A stretch of DNA of 31,239 nucleotides. It comes from JBHIEE01 sp046760445. GTDB lineage: Bacteria > Acidobacteriota > Aminicenantia > JdFR-78. Position 1 is the first letter of the stretch; the number at the start of each line of letters is the position of its first letter. A program made the translations under genes and the position numbers. The stretch spans positions 1 through 31,239 of the forward strand of contig JBHIEE010000019.1 of NCBI GenBank assembly GCA_046760445.1, given 5' to 3'. The notes beneath the pieces are model-generated. The model was given only the letters and a program-made list of their open reading frames with translations, had not been told where the DNA came from and ran no database searches. This document shows, in pieces, positions 1 through 6,616 of the stretch.

Positions 1-51
1 TTTTATTTTGATCTAACCAACTCATTTCGGTGACATTTTATATGATCTAAC
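1..51. repeat. Direct repeat upstream of the RiPP operon promoter
   Basis: Two near-identical copies lie at 1-17 and 36-51. Both begin TTTTAT and end TGATCTAAC or ATGATCTAAC, differing by one inserted base and a substitution. They are about 34 bases apart, close to three helical turns, and lie just upstream of the -35 box at 60-65. This layout could be an activator site. The sequence shows the repeat; the regulatory role is inferred. Confidence 0.4.
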
Positions 52-59
52 GCGCGAAG

Positions 60-88
60 TTGACTTTTTTTGATTTTTGCTTTATTAT
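60..88 (+). promoter_or_regulatory. Sigma-70-type promoter of the RiPP operon
   Basis: TTGACT at 60-65 and TATTAT at 83-88 are separated by exactly 17 bases, close to the sigma-70 consensus. Transcription would start near 95, inside a perfect 14-base palindrome (ATATAGATCTATAT, 91-104) that could be an operator. The first gene begins at 133 and is preceded by AGAGGGAG at 116-123. Confidence 0.6.
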
Positions 89-132
89 TTATATAGATCT
101 ATATAGAATTACTAAAGAGGGAGTAACATTCA

Positions 133-423
133 ATGAATTTCCTGGAGAAAGTTTATAAAAAAAGTGATTCTATTGTATTCAGAAAGATAGCAGGTGAGTT
201 TATTTTAGTTCCAATCAGGCAAAATATTGGGGATTTGGAAAGTATTTACACCCTAAGTGAGGTCGCTGCCCGAATTTGGGAACTGATTGATGGAAAAATG
301 AAAGTTAGAGAGATAAAAGAGAGGATAATTGGGGAGTTTGAAGTAACACCCGAAGAAGCTGAAAAAGACATAGCCGAGTATTTGCAGCAATTAGAGGAAA
401 TAAAAGCTATAATTGAAGGATAA
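133..423 (+). CDS. PqqD-family peptide-recognition protein
   Basis: This is a 96-residue stand-alone PqqD-like protein (RiPP recognition element). The family binds the leader of a ribosomally made peptide and presents it to a modifying enzyme, usually a radical SAM protein. The sequence has the family pattern: an N-terminal beta hairpin with an R-x-I-x-G-E segment (residues 17-22), then a winged-helix part containing YTLSEVAARIWELIDG (about 39-54), and a C-terminal D-x-x-x-Y-L-x-x-L helix. The start has an AGAGGGAG ribosome site nine bases upstream. The radical SAM gene begins three bases after the stop, so the two are co-translated. Cytoplasmic. A second PqqD-like domain sits at the end of the methyltransferase at 2620-3837, so the cluster may carry two recognition modules. 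Confidence 0.88.
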   Translation: MNFLEKVYKKSDSIVFRKIAGEFILVPIRQNIGDLESIYTLSEVAARIWELIDGKMKVREIKERIIGEFEVTPEEAEKDIAEYLQQLEEIKAIIEG

Positions 424-426
424 GCT

Positions 427-1548
427 ATGGAATGTCTTCATATACCTGAAATTGATTATCGTAAATTTAGTGATGACATTCATTCCAAAGTTGTAGGAGA
501 AAGAATTCCTATTGATGGAACAATAGAGACGACCTATCGTTGTAATTTAAACTGTGTACATTGTTACTGTAATTTACCGATTAATGATAAAATAGCAGCC
601 CGGCAAGAACTGAGCTATAAAGAGATTTGCGATGTCATCGACCAAGTCGTAGAAGAAGGATGCCTTTGGCTGCTTTTTACCGGAGGTGAGCCTTTAATCC
701 GAAAGGATTTTATTGATATTTATACCTATGCCAAAAAAAAGGGTCTTATCATCACTCTTTTTACCAATGGCACGCTGATTACTCCTGAAATTGCTGACTA
801 CCTTAAAAAATGGCCACCATTTTCTGTAGAAATCACCCTCTATGGCATAAGTAAAGAGACCTATGAAAGTGTTACCAGAACGCCTAAATCGTTTAATCGT
901 TGTATGAAGGGTATAAATCTTCTTTTAGAGAGAAATATTCCTCTTGAGCTAAAGGCTGTGGTATTGACCCTTAATCTGCATGAGATTAGGAATATAAAGA
1001 GGTATGTTCAGAACCTGGGGCTAGATTTCAGATTTGATCCTGTTATCAATCCTCACTTGGACGGGGGTAAACAACCGTGTCAATACAGGATTACTCCACA
1101 AGAAGTGGTAGAGCTTGACCTTAAGGATAAAGATCGATTTAGAGAATGGAAAGAGTTTTGTCAGAAATTTTGGGGACCAGGTAATCCAGAAATTATTTAC
1201 AACTGTGGGGCAGGGTTAACATCCTTCCATATTGACCCTTATGGTAAATTGCAAATTTGTGGAATGGTAAAAAATCCGAATTTTAATCTTAGGCAAGGTA
1301 AATTCAAAGATGGTTGGCATAACCTGTTTCCAAAAATCAGGGGCCAAAAACCAAAAGGTGAATATAATTGTGCCAGATGTGATTTATTTTCCTTATGTGA
1401 TCAATGTCCGGGATGGGCTCAGTTAGAAAATAATGATATAGAGATGCCCGTAGAATATCTCTGCCAAATAGCCCATCTGCGGGCAGAGGCATTTGGGATA
1501 AAGGAGGTGAGAAAAAATGGAAAAGAAATTAAAGAAGCCATATTATAA
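427..1548 (+). CDS. Radical SAM/SPASM peptide-modifying enzyme
   Basis: This 373-residue protein carries the radical SAM cluster motif CX3CX2C (C39, C43, C46) and the GGEP SAM-binding motif at 86-89. Its C-terminal third is a SPASM-type auxiliary cluster domain: a CGAG segment, a D-P-Y-G-K turn, CGM, then CARC, LCDQCPGW and a last Cys near LCQIA. SPASM enzymes paired with PqqD proteins make C-C, C-S or C-O crosslinks, epimerise residues or cleave side chains in RiPP precursors. The PqqD gene directly upstream and the short basic peptide gene overlapping its last 32 bases make a peptide substrate likely. The exact reaction cannot be read from sequence. The extra C48 next to the cluster motif (YCNLP) is worth noting. 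Confidence 0.9.
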   Translation: MECLHIPEIDYRKFSDDIHSKVVGERIPIDGTIETTYRCNLNCVHCYCNLPINDKIAARQELSYKEICDVIDQVVEEGCLWLLFTGGEPLIRKDFIDIYTYAKKKGLIITLFTNGTLITPEIADYLKKWPPFSVEITLYGISKETYESVTRTPKSFNRCMKGINLLLERNIPLELKAVVLTLNLHEIRNIKRYVQNLGLDFRFDPVINPHLDGGKQPCQYRITPQEVVELDLKDKDRFREWKEFCQKFWGPGNPEIIYNCGAGLTSFHIDPYGKLQICGMVKNPNFNLRQGKFKDGWHNLFPKIRGQKPKGEYNCARCDLFSLCDQCPGWAQLENNDIEMPVEYLCQIAHLRAEAFGIKEVRKNGKEIKEAIL

Positions 1549-1678
1549 GCCCAGCATTAATCGAGTTAAGTTGGTGCCCGAAGAAGCAGTTTTGACTGCT
1601 TGCAAAACTTGTGGACGCAGAGCTCCTACCCGCCCCCCCTGCGGCAGGGGTCGGAGGTTTCGACAGCTCGGAACTTAA
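1517..1678 (+). CDS. Putative RiPP precursor peptide, 53 residues
   Basis: A short frame starts at ATG 1517 and stops at TAA 1676-1678. Its ribosome site AAGGAGGTGA (1501-1510) is a full 10-base match to the anti-Shine-Dalgarno sequence, six bases from the ATG. It overlaps the radical SAM gene by 32 bases in another frame. The product is basic. An N-terminal part (KKPYYKPSINRVKLV, residues 6-20) leads into PEEAVLTACK (21-30). From memory, PEEAVL-x-x-CK recurs in small peptides next to PqqD/radical SAM genes; this needs a search. The tail has C29, C32 and C42 and seven Arg, including GRR (33-35) and GRGRR (43-47). Caution: a GC-rich hairpin at 1636-1650 lies inside the tail codons and may be a repeat that altered the original C-terminus. 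Confidence 0.72.
   Translation: MEKKLKKPYYKPSINRVKLVPEEAVLTACKTCGRRAPTRPPCGRGRRFRQLGT
1636..1650. repeat. GC-rich hairpin inside the precursor tail
   Basis: CCCCTGC (1636-1642) and GCAGGGG (1644-1650) form a perfect 7-base stem around a single G. The surrounding 1629-1657 stretch is far richer in GC than the rest of the operon. A related word, CTGCGGGGCAGG, occurs on the minus strand in the element at 7561-7624. It may be a small dispersed palindrome that entered the peptide gene. Confidence 0.5.
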
Positions 1679-1723
1679 GATGGGTCGTTTCTTAAAAGTC
1701 AAATCTCAGACATTGATTTTTTC

Positions 1724-2608
1724 ATGAAAAAAAGGAGATTAAAGAGAAAAGCAATATTAGAAATTGGAGGCATTGTCATCTCCATTTCTTCTGATGATTA
1801 TAAATTAGGAGTTGAGGAAAACAATGCCTTTTTGATTCATAAATCTAAAATCAATCCTGATGTTAAGCTCCGGACGCATTACAGGACAACTATTGACTGC
1901 CACTGGAGTGAAACTATATTTGAAGCTGGCAATCTCTGGAGCATGCATCGCTACTTAGGAAAGGTCATCTTTTCTTTCCCTTCTCAAAGTTCAGGTCAGC
2001 CTCTTCATAGGGTTGCAAATCTGGCCTCTGATTTTAGAACAGGTGATATTTTCATCACAGCTAAGGAGACTTATCAGAACTCTTTGCTAACCCCTTTGGA
2101 ATATCCTTTGGACGAACTCTTGATAATTAATATCCTCTCCTTAGGTCGTGGAATATTAGTCCATGCTTGTGGAGTTGGTGATGGAGAAAAAGGATACCTT
2201 TTTGCTGGTTCTTCTAAAGCAGGAAAAAGCACCGTAGCTAATTTGTGGAAGAGTAAAAAAGATGTCACTATATTGAGCGACGATCGAATAATAATTCGCA
2301 AGATTAATGGTTGCTTCTGGATATACGGAACTCCCTGGCATGGAGATGCCAAAGCAAATTCGCCAGAAAAAGCACTTTTAAATAAAATCTTCTTCCTTAA
2401 ACACGCCAAAAGGAACATCGTGAGAAAGATACACCCCGTTGAAGCCACTTCTCGCCTGATTATCTGCTCTTTCCCTCCCTTCTGGGACAAGAATGGGATG
2501 GAGTTTACTCTAAAACTCTGTGCTGAACTTGTTCAGAAAATTCCTTGCTACGAGCTAAGCTTTGCTCCGGATGAGAGCGTCTTGGATTTGGTGCAGCGCT
2601 ATAAATAG
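1724..2608 (+). CDS. HPr-kinase-like P-loop protein
   Basis: This 294-residue protein has a Walker A motif GSSKAGKST (162-170) after a beta strand (GYLFA), then ILSDDR (183-188) and a YGTPWHGD segment (201-208). This arrangement matches the C-terminal kinase core of HprK-like proteins. Such proteins appear in peptide natural-product clusters, for example lasso peptide clusters where an HprK relative phosphorylates the precursor. HPr itself is an unlikely partner because no PTS genes are present. The N-terminal 140 residues match nothing I recognise. The start ATG lacks a clear ribosome site. It overlaps (ATGA) the stop of a possible 15-codon frame at 1680-1727, and it lies in the same frame as the precursor with one TAA between. 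Cytoplasmic; the substrate is inferred to be the peptide. Confidence 0.78.
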   Translation: MKKRRLKRKAILEIGGIVISISSDDYKLGVEENNAFLIHKSKINPDVKLRTHYRTTIDCHWSETIFEAGNLWSMHRYLGKVIFSFPSQSSGQPLHRVANLASDFRTGDIFITAKETYQNSLLTPLEYPLDELLIINILSLGRGILVHACGVGDGEKGYLFAGSSKAGKSTVANLWKSKKDVTILSDDRIIIRKINGCFWIYGTPWHGDAKANSPEKALLNKIFFLKHAKRNIVRKIHPVEATSRLIICSFPPFWDKNGMEFTLKLCAELVQKIPCYELSFAPDESVLDLVQRYK

Positions 2609-2619
2609 AGAGAGTAAAA

Positions 2620-3837
2620 ATGATTCTCGCACACGAAATGCTGATTACTGATAGGATTCGTACCGGTGCTTATCAGAAAGCGATCCTGGAAACAGTCAAA
2701 GAAGGTGATGTGGTAGTAGACTTAGGAACCGGCACCGGGATACTTGCTTTCTTCGCCTGTCAGGCGGGAGCAAGGAAAGTTTATGCTATTGAGAGGGAGG
2801 AGATAATTGAGGTAGCAAAAGAGATTGCCCGGGCTAATGGATTGGAAAAGCGGATTGTATTTATCAAAGATGTCTCAACTGAAGTTACCTTACCAGAAAA
2901 AGTCGATGTTATTATCTCAGAAATATTGGGCTCTTTCGCTATTGAGGAAAATTTACTCCAGTTTATTCCTGATGCTCGAGATCGCTTTCTGAAACCGAAG
3001 GGGGTTCTAATTCCTTCCTCTATCGAAATGTTCCTCGCTCCTGTGGAAGCATTAGATATCTATGACCAGATTGACTTCTGCACAGAAAATGTATATGGGG
3101 TTAATTTTCTTTCAGTTAGAGAGATTACTATCAACAATTCTTATATTGAATCGATTGGCCCCGGAGGTTTTTTAGCGTCCCCATTATCTATAAATAACAT
3201 TGATTTTTACAAAGCAGATGGGGAGACACACCTGAATAGCTTTGTCTCCTTCGAAGTTAAGAGAGCAGGAACATTACATGGCTTGGTCGGGTGGTTCGAA
3301 GCTCAACTTTCAAAGAACATCTTACTATCCACTGCTCCCCACGCACCTACTACTCACTGGAAAAACACCTTTTTCCCAATAGAGAAACCAGTAACTGTAT
3401 CAGAAGCCAATACCATTGAGGCAAACATTCAAGCAACACATGGAGAGAATAGTGTCATCTGGAGCTGGAGGGTTAAGATTTTGGAAAGGAAATCTAAAAA
3501 TAGGCCATTAGTAAAGGCAGCCTTTGAACACTCCACATGGAGGAATTCACTTTTTTCTAAGGATAGTTTGGAGATGCGCTCGATTGATTTCTGTCCCTCC
3601 CTTAATGAGTCAGGAAAGGTCGAGCTATTTATCTTGAGTCATTGCAATGGTGAAACTACTATCCAACAAATAGCTGAAAAATTGTGCGAACACTACCATC
3701 AAGCCTATAATAACATCAAAAAGGCAATATCCAAAGTTAGTTGGGTAGTGAGGAATTATTCGTTAACCCCCTCAGACTCTAAAAAAAATGTCCCCCATTA
3801 TAATATAAGCATAAAAAACAGAAAGTTGGTAAAATAA
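2620..3837 (+). CDS. PRMT-like methyltransferase fused to a PqqD-like domain
   Basis: This 405-residue protein has two parts. Residues 1 to about 310 resemble a type I protein arginine methyltransferase: SAM motif DLGTGTG (34-40), an acidic residue for the ribose (E58), a double-E-like loop starting SEILG (E101, with E109/E110), a beta-barrel half, and the PRMT THW motif (245-247). Residues about 325-380 look like a PqqD recognition domain: a helix-rich segment with LFILSHCNGETTIQQIAEKL. PRMTs are mainly eukaryotic enzymes that methylate Arg in Gly/Arg-rich segments. A bacterial PRMT tied to a peptide-recognition domain, beside a peptide with GRR and GRGRR, suggests Arg methylation of the precursor. 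That activity is inference. The ribosome site AGAGAG is moderate and the gene follows the kinase-like gene after 11 bases. Confidence 0.82.
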   Translation: MILAHEMLITDRIRTGAYQKAILETVKEGDVVVDLGTGTGILAFFACQAGARKVYAIEREEIIEVAKEIARANGLEKRIVFIKDVSTEVTLPEKVDVIISEILGSFAIEENLLQFIPDARDRFLKPKGVLIPSSIEMFLAPVEALDIYDQIDFCTENVYGVNFLSVREITINNSYIESIGPGGFLASPLSINNIDFYKADGETHLNSFVSFEVKRAGTLHGLVGWFEAQLSKNILLSTAPHAPTTHWKNTFFPIEKPVTVSEANTIEANIQATHGENSVIWSWRVKILERKSKNRPLVKAAFEHSTWRNSLFSKDSLEMRSIDFCPSLNESGKVELFILSHCNGETTIQQIAEKLCEHYHQAYNNIKKAISKVSWVVRNYSLTPSDSKKNVPHYNISIKNRKLVK

Positions 3838-3853
3838 GAAGCTATAGACGATC

Positions 3854-4342
3854 ATGACAGAAAATAAGACAGTTAGATCGCTAATACTTGTTAAAGAGAT
3901 ATTGAAAAGAGGAAATTGTGTTCGCATTCCAACCTTAGGAAGAAGTATGTTTCCCTTGATTAGTAATGTTGTCCTCATCGAACCAGTAACAGCAAAAGAC
4001 ATAAAGGCAGGTGATATCGTTGTTTATACTTCTGAGGAAAGAATGATTGCTCACAGATTTATAAGAAAAATGATTAAGAATGGAAAGGAGATCCTATTGA
4101 TTAAGGGAGATACTTTTTTTAATTGTAACGAGGTCTCTCCTGAAAATGTTATAGGCAAAGTAATAGAAGTTGAGAGATGGGGAATTAAGCTTAATTTAAA
4201 AAAAGGCGTAGGAAAGTTCATAAATATTATATGCAGTAGTACTTCTCCTATTTTATCAATGGCATATCCACTCCTGAGAAATTGGAAACATTGGTTTGCA
4301 CGGAGAAACAAAGAAAGCAAGTTAAAGGGAGGGGATAATTGA
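3854..4342 (+). CDS. Sec11-type signal-peptidase-like protein (S26)
   Basis: This 162-residue protein has the S26/S24 core. TLGRSMFPLI (27-36) carries the candidate nucleophile S31, AHR holds H67, and KGD (84-86) holds D86. A Ser with His-Arg and a KGD motif resembles archaeal/ER Sec11 and SipW enzymes, which use His instead of the bacterial Lys. It lacks the N-terminal transmembrane helix of true signal peptidases. A C-terminal stretch (123-142) is moderately hydrophobic and could touch the membrane. In this operon it may remove the leader of the modified peptide, but that is inferred from position. Its stop overlaps the next start (TTGA, 4339-4342), showing translational coupling. Confidence 0.77.
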   Translation: MTENKTVRSLILVKEILKRGNCVRIPTLGRSMFPLISNVVLIEPVTAKDIKAGDIVVYTSEERMIAHRFIRKMIKNGKEILLIKGDTFFNCNEVSPENVIGKVIEVERWGIKLNLKKGVGKFINIICSSTSPILSMAYPLLRNWKHWFARRNKESKLKGGDN

Positions 4343-5520
4343 GCTGGACAAACGAAGACCGCTTATTGCTTTACTGTTGTCGAACGGAAATAGACAATAG
4401 GACTAAAGATAAAATAATTGAAATACAAAGAAATAATATAGAGTGGGATAGTTTTTTAAAAAAGGCAAGAGAGAATGGAATCTCGGCTATTGTTTATTTC
4501 AAGCTGAATGAAAAGAAAAATAATTACTGGAATATTCCATCATTTATTTTTGAAGAATTAAAAAAGAACTATTACCTGAATGCTACTAAAAATACCTTAA
4601 TTTTTAAGGAATTAGGAAAAGTCCTCGAGGCATTTAAGAAAACCGGACTTCAAGTGATAGTCCTTAAAGGCGCGGCACTAGCTGAAATAGTATATGGAAA
4701 TTTGGCTTTAAGGCCAATGTTGGATATAGACCTTTTGGTAAAAAAAGAAGACCTATTACGCATAGATGAACAGTTAAAGATACTTGGCTATCAGCCATCT
4801 GATGGATCAGTCAAAAATATTAATTTTTCTTCAGCTTATTTGACCACGCTCGACTATCGAAGTCCCTCCAAGAATCGTCCTTCTTTTCATATCCACTGGC
4901 ATTTCGTCAATTCTACTATACCCAATGAATCTTACATCAAGAATATTAAAATTGAAAATATCTGGCAGGATGCAGAAAAAGCTAATATTGCCAATGTGGA
5001 GACATTGGTGATGGCACCTCACCACCTTATTATCCACCTTTCAGAACATGCCTTCAGGGTTACTCACTCTTTGAGCAAATTTTGCTTCTTTTGTGATATT
5101 AATGAAGCTATCAATTTTTACCAAGAAAGATTAGACTGGGACCGATTGATTAAAGATAGCTTCAAATTTAACTTGGATAGAATGATTTATCTAAGCCTCT
5201 ATTTTGCTTCTAAATTTTTGACGACAAAAATACCCGAAGATGTTTTATTAAAGCTAAGACCGAAACGATTTAGTATGGGCGAAAAAATCTTTATGACCTC
5301 TATCTCAAATAATAATCGTTTTCCCGGCTTAAGCTATTTAGTCCATTTATCAATGAACAGAGGATTATTTAAAAAGATGAAATTTGTCGGGAGGACCTTC
5401 TTCCCTCCCCGTCAAGTTATAGCCCAAAGAAACTATATTCCTCAATCAAAAGTTAGTTATATATATTATATTCGTCGAATAAATGAAGTTTTTTCCCACC
5501 TTTTTAAAATTCTAAAATAA
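4339..5520 (+). CDS. Nucleotidyltransferase-fold family protein (NTP_transf_5 type)
   Basis: This 393-residue protein starts at TTG 4339, preceded by AGGGAGGGG. Residues 105-134 contain LKGAAL (109-114) and RPMLDIDLLV (125-134), the active-site region of the uncharacterised nucleotidyltransferase family often found in lasso peptide and other RiPP clusters. D129 and D131 would bind metal. The remainder is mostly helical, with a His/Trp-rich segment (HIHWHFVN) near 180. The product of the reaction is unknown; transfer of a nucleotide to a peptide or protein is possible. It is the last gene of the + strand operon, followed at once by a strong hairpin. Confidence 0.78.
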   Translation: MSWTNEDRLLLYCCRTEIDNRTKDKIIEIQRNNIEWDSFLKKARENGISAIVYFKLNEKKNNYWNIPSFIFEELKKNYYLNATKNTLIFKELGKVLEAFKKTGLQVIVLKGAALAEIVYGNLALRPMLDIDLLVKKEDLLRIDEQLKILGYQPSDGSVKNINFSSAYLTTLDYRSPSKNRPSFHIHWHFVNSTIPNESYIKNIKIENIWQDAEKANIANVETLVMAPHHLIIHLSEHAFRVTHSLSKFCFFCDINEAINFYQERLDWDRLIKDSFKFNLDRMIYLSLYFASKFLTTKIPEDVLLKLRPKRFSMGEKIFMTSISNNNRFPGLSYLVHLSMNRGLFKKMKFVGRTFFPPRQVIAQRNYIPQSKVSYIYYIRRINEVFSHLFKILK

Positions 5521-5546
5521 AGGTTTTCCCACCCTGGGAAAACCTT
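5520..5546. terminator. Bidirectional terminator between convergent operons
   Basis: AAGGTTTTCCCA (5520-5531) and TGGGAAAACCTT (5535-5546) form a perfect 12-base stem with a CCC loop. It lies between the end of the + strand RiPP operon and the end of the - strand permease gene. The + strand has no strong U tract after it. The minus strand continues TTATTTTAGAATTTT, so termination may work better for the permease transcript. Confidence 0.75.
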
Positions 5547-5555
5547 AACAGCCTG

Positions 5556-6386
5556 TTAATACTGACATAGGCTTCCATCCCTTTTAGCCCATTTAAGAGC
5601 GTACTCAAAAAATAATATTGCCAAAGGAAATAAAATAATAGCAAAGGCACACAAAGCCAGAATTTCAGTCTTTACTCGGGTAAAGGAATAGTCAGCGAGA
5701 AGCACTCCTCTCAATGCCTTTAAAGAGTAAGTTATGGGAAGAAGATGGGAGATTATTTTTAGCGGTTCAGGCAAAATAGTTATGGGATAATAAATTCCCC
5801 CCAAAAGTTCAAATGAACTCGAAACTATCCAGTTAACCGGATCTCCTCTTTTGAAAATCATTACAAAACTTGAAGAAATGATGCCCAAACTGCTGAAAGA
5901 TAGGATAGAAAGAAATAATATGAGTAATATAAGCAAAGGTTGAGAAACGCTGAATTTAAGGCCAAATACAAATCTTCCTATAAGCAGATAAATAAGGATA
6001 TTAAATGAAGAGAAAATAAAGTTCCATAGGGATAGATATAGTGTTATAGCAGAAGCTCTGGTAGGAGTAATCAGCATAGCTTCCAAAGTTCCCCACATCT
6101 GTTCCTGTCTTATCGCAGCAGCTGATGTGCCCAGCCCAACACCTAAAAATGTAGAAAATGCAATTCCAATTAAAACAAATGGAAAATAGTTTCCTCCATA
6201 TTCTTGAAGGTAAGGAGCAGCAGCCTTTCCAAAAAGCTTAGCAATAAAGAAAAAAGTAAGTACTGAAAAAAATATCCCGATGATATTCATCAAAAATGCA
6301 GATTTATAGCTTATTTCTGTTAGGAAATCTCTTTTTATGAATGCTACCGCTTTTCTCAAAAACACTTTAGCTTCTCCAAAATCCAC
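5556..6386 (-). CDS. ABC-2 type transporter permease
   Basis: This 276-residue, strongly hydrophobic protein has about six membrane segments and the ABC-2 motif EQMWGTLEAMLITPTR near the middle. It pairs with the ATPase at 6617-7408 and would form an exporter for a drug, lipid, polysaccharide or peptide. The called start (GTG 6386) has no ribosome site and lies at the edge of a repeat element. The GTG at 6365 (eighth codon) follows TTGGAG by a good distance and gives a 269-residue protein, so I prefer it. The gene converges on the RiPP operon, so a role in exporting that peptide is possible but not shown. Confidence 0.85.
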   Translation of the reverse strand: MDFGEAKVFLRKAVAFIKRDFLTEISYKSAFLMNIIGIFFSVLTFFFIAKLFGKAAAPYLQEYGGNYFPFVLIGIAFSTFLGVGLGTSAAAIRQEQMWGTLEAMLITPTRASAITLYLSLWNFIFSSFNILIYLLIGRFVFGLKFSVSQPLLILLILFLSILSFSSLGIISSSFVMIFKRGDPVNWIVSSSFELLGGIYYPITILPEPLKIISHLLPITYSLKALRGVLLADYSFTRVKTEILALCAFAIILFPLAILFFEYALKWAKRDGSLCQY

Positions 6387-6395
6387 TTAAATAAT

Positions 6396-6562
6396 AAAAA
6401 TCCAAATTACAAAATCCAAATGTCAAATCAATGACAAATGACTAAATGCCAAATCCGTGAAGTGTAAAGTGTAAATCGTAAGGTGTTATTTATCACTTTA
6501 CTCTTCACTCTTTACTCTTTACAATTTACGTTTGTCATTTGAACTTTGTTATTTGACATTTT
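6396..6562. repeat. Large AT-rich imperfect palindrome between ABC genes
   Basis: The inner arms at 6456-6485 and 6494-6530 are imperfect inverted copies built from GTAAAGTG/CACTTTAC words. The outer arms carry AAATGTCAAAT/ATTTGACATTT and CAAATGAC/GTCATTTG. The whole stretch could fold into one long hairpin in the spacer between ATPase and permease. It belongs to the same general family as the elements at 17346, 18465, 25086 and 26232. Confidence 0.65.
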
Positions 6563-6616
6563 ATATATCTTCTCTCTGGTTTTCATAATATCATATTATT
6601 TTTGACACTACTCTAC

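Noticed and set aside
2074..2490. Minus strand frame of 138 residues opposite the HprK-like gene
   Set aside because: Lies wholly within a well-supported P-loop gene, has no recognisable domain and no ribosome site.
1724..2608. HPr kinase acting in sugar-transport control
   Set aside because: No HPr or PTS genes in the window; the peptide-operon setting favours another substrate.
6396..6562. CRISPR-like repeats in AT-rich spacers
   Set aside because: Words are inverted and irregular, with no regular unique spacers and no cas genes.
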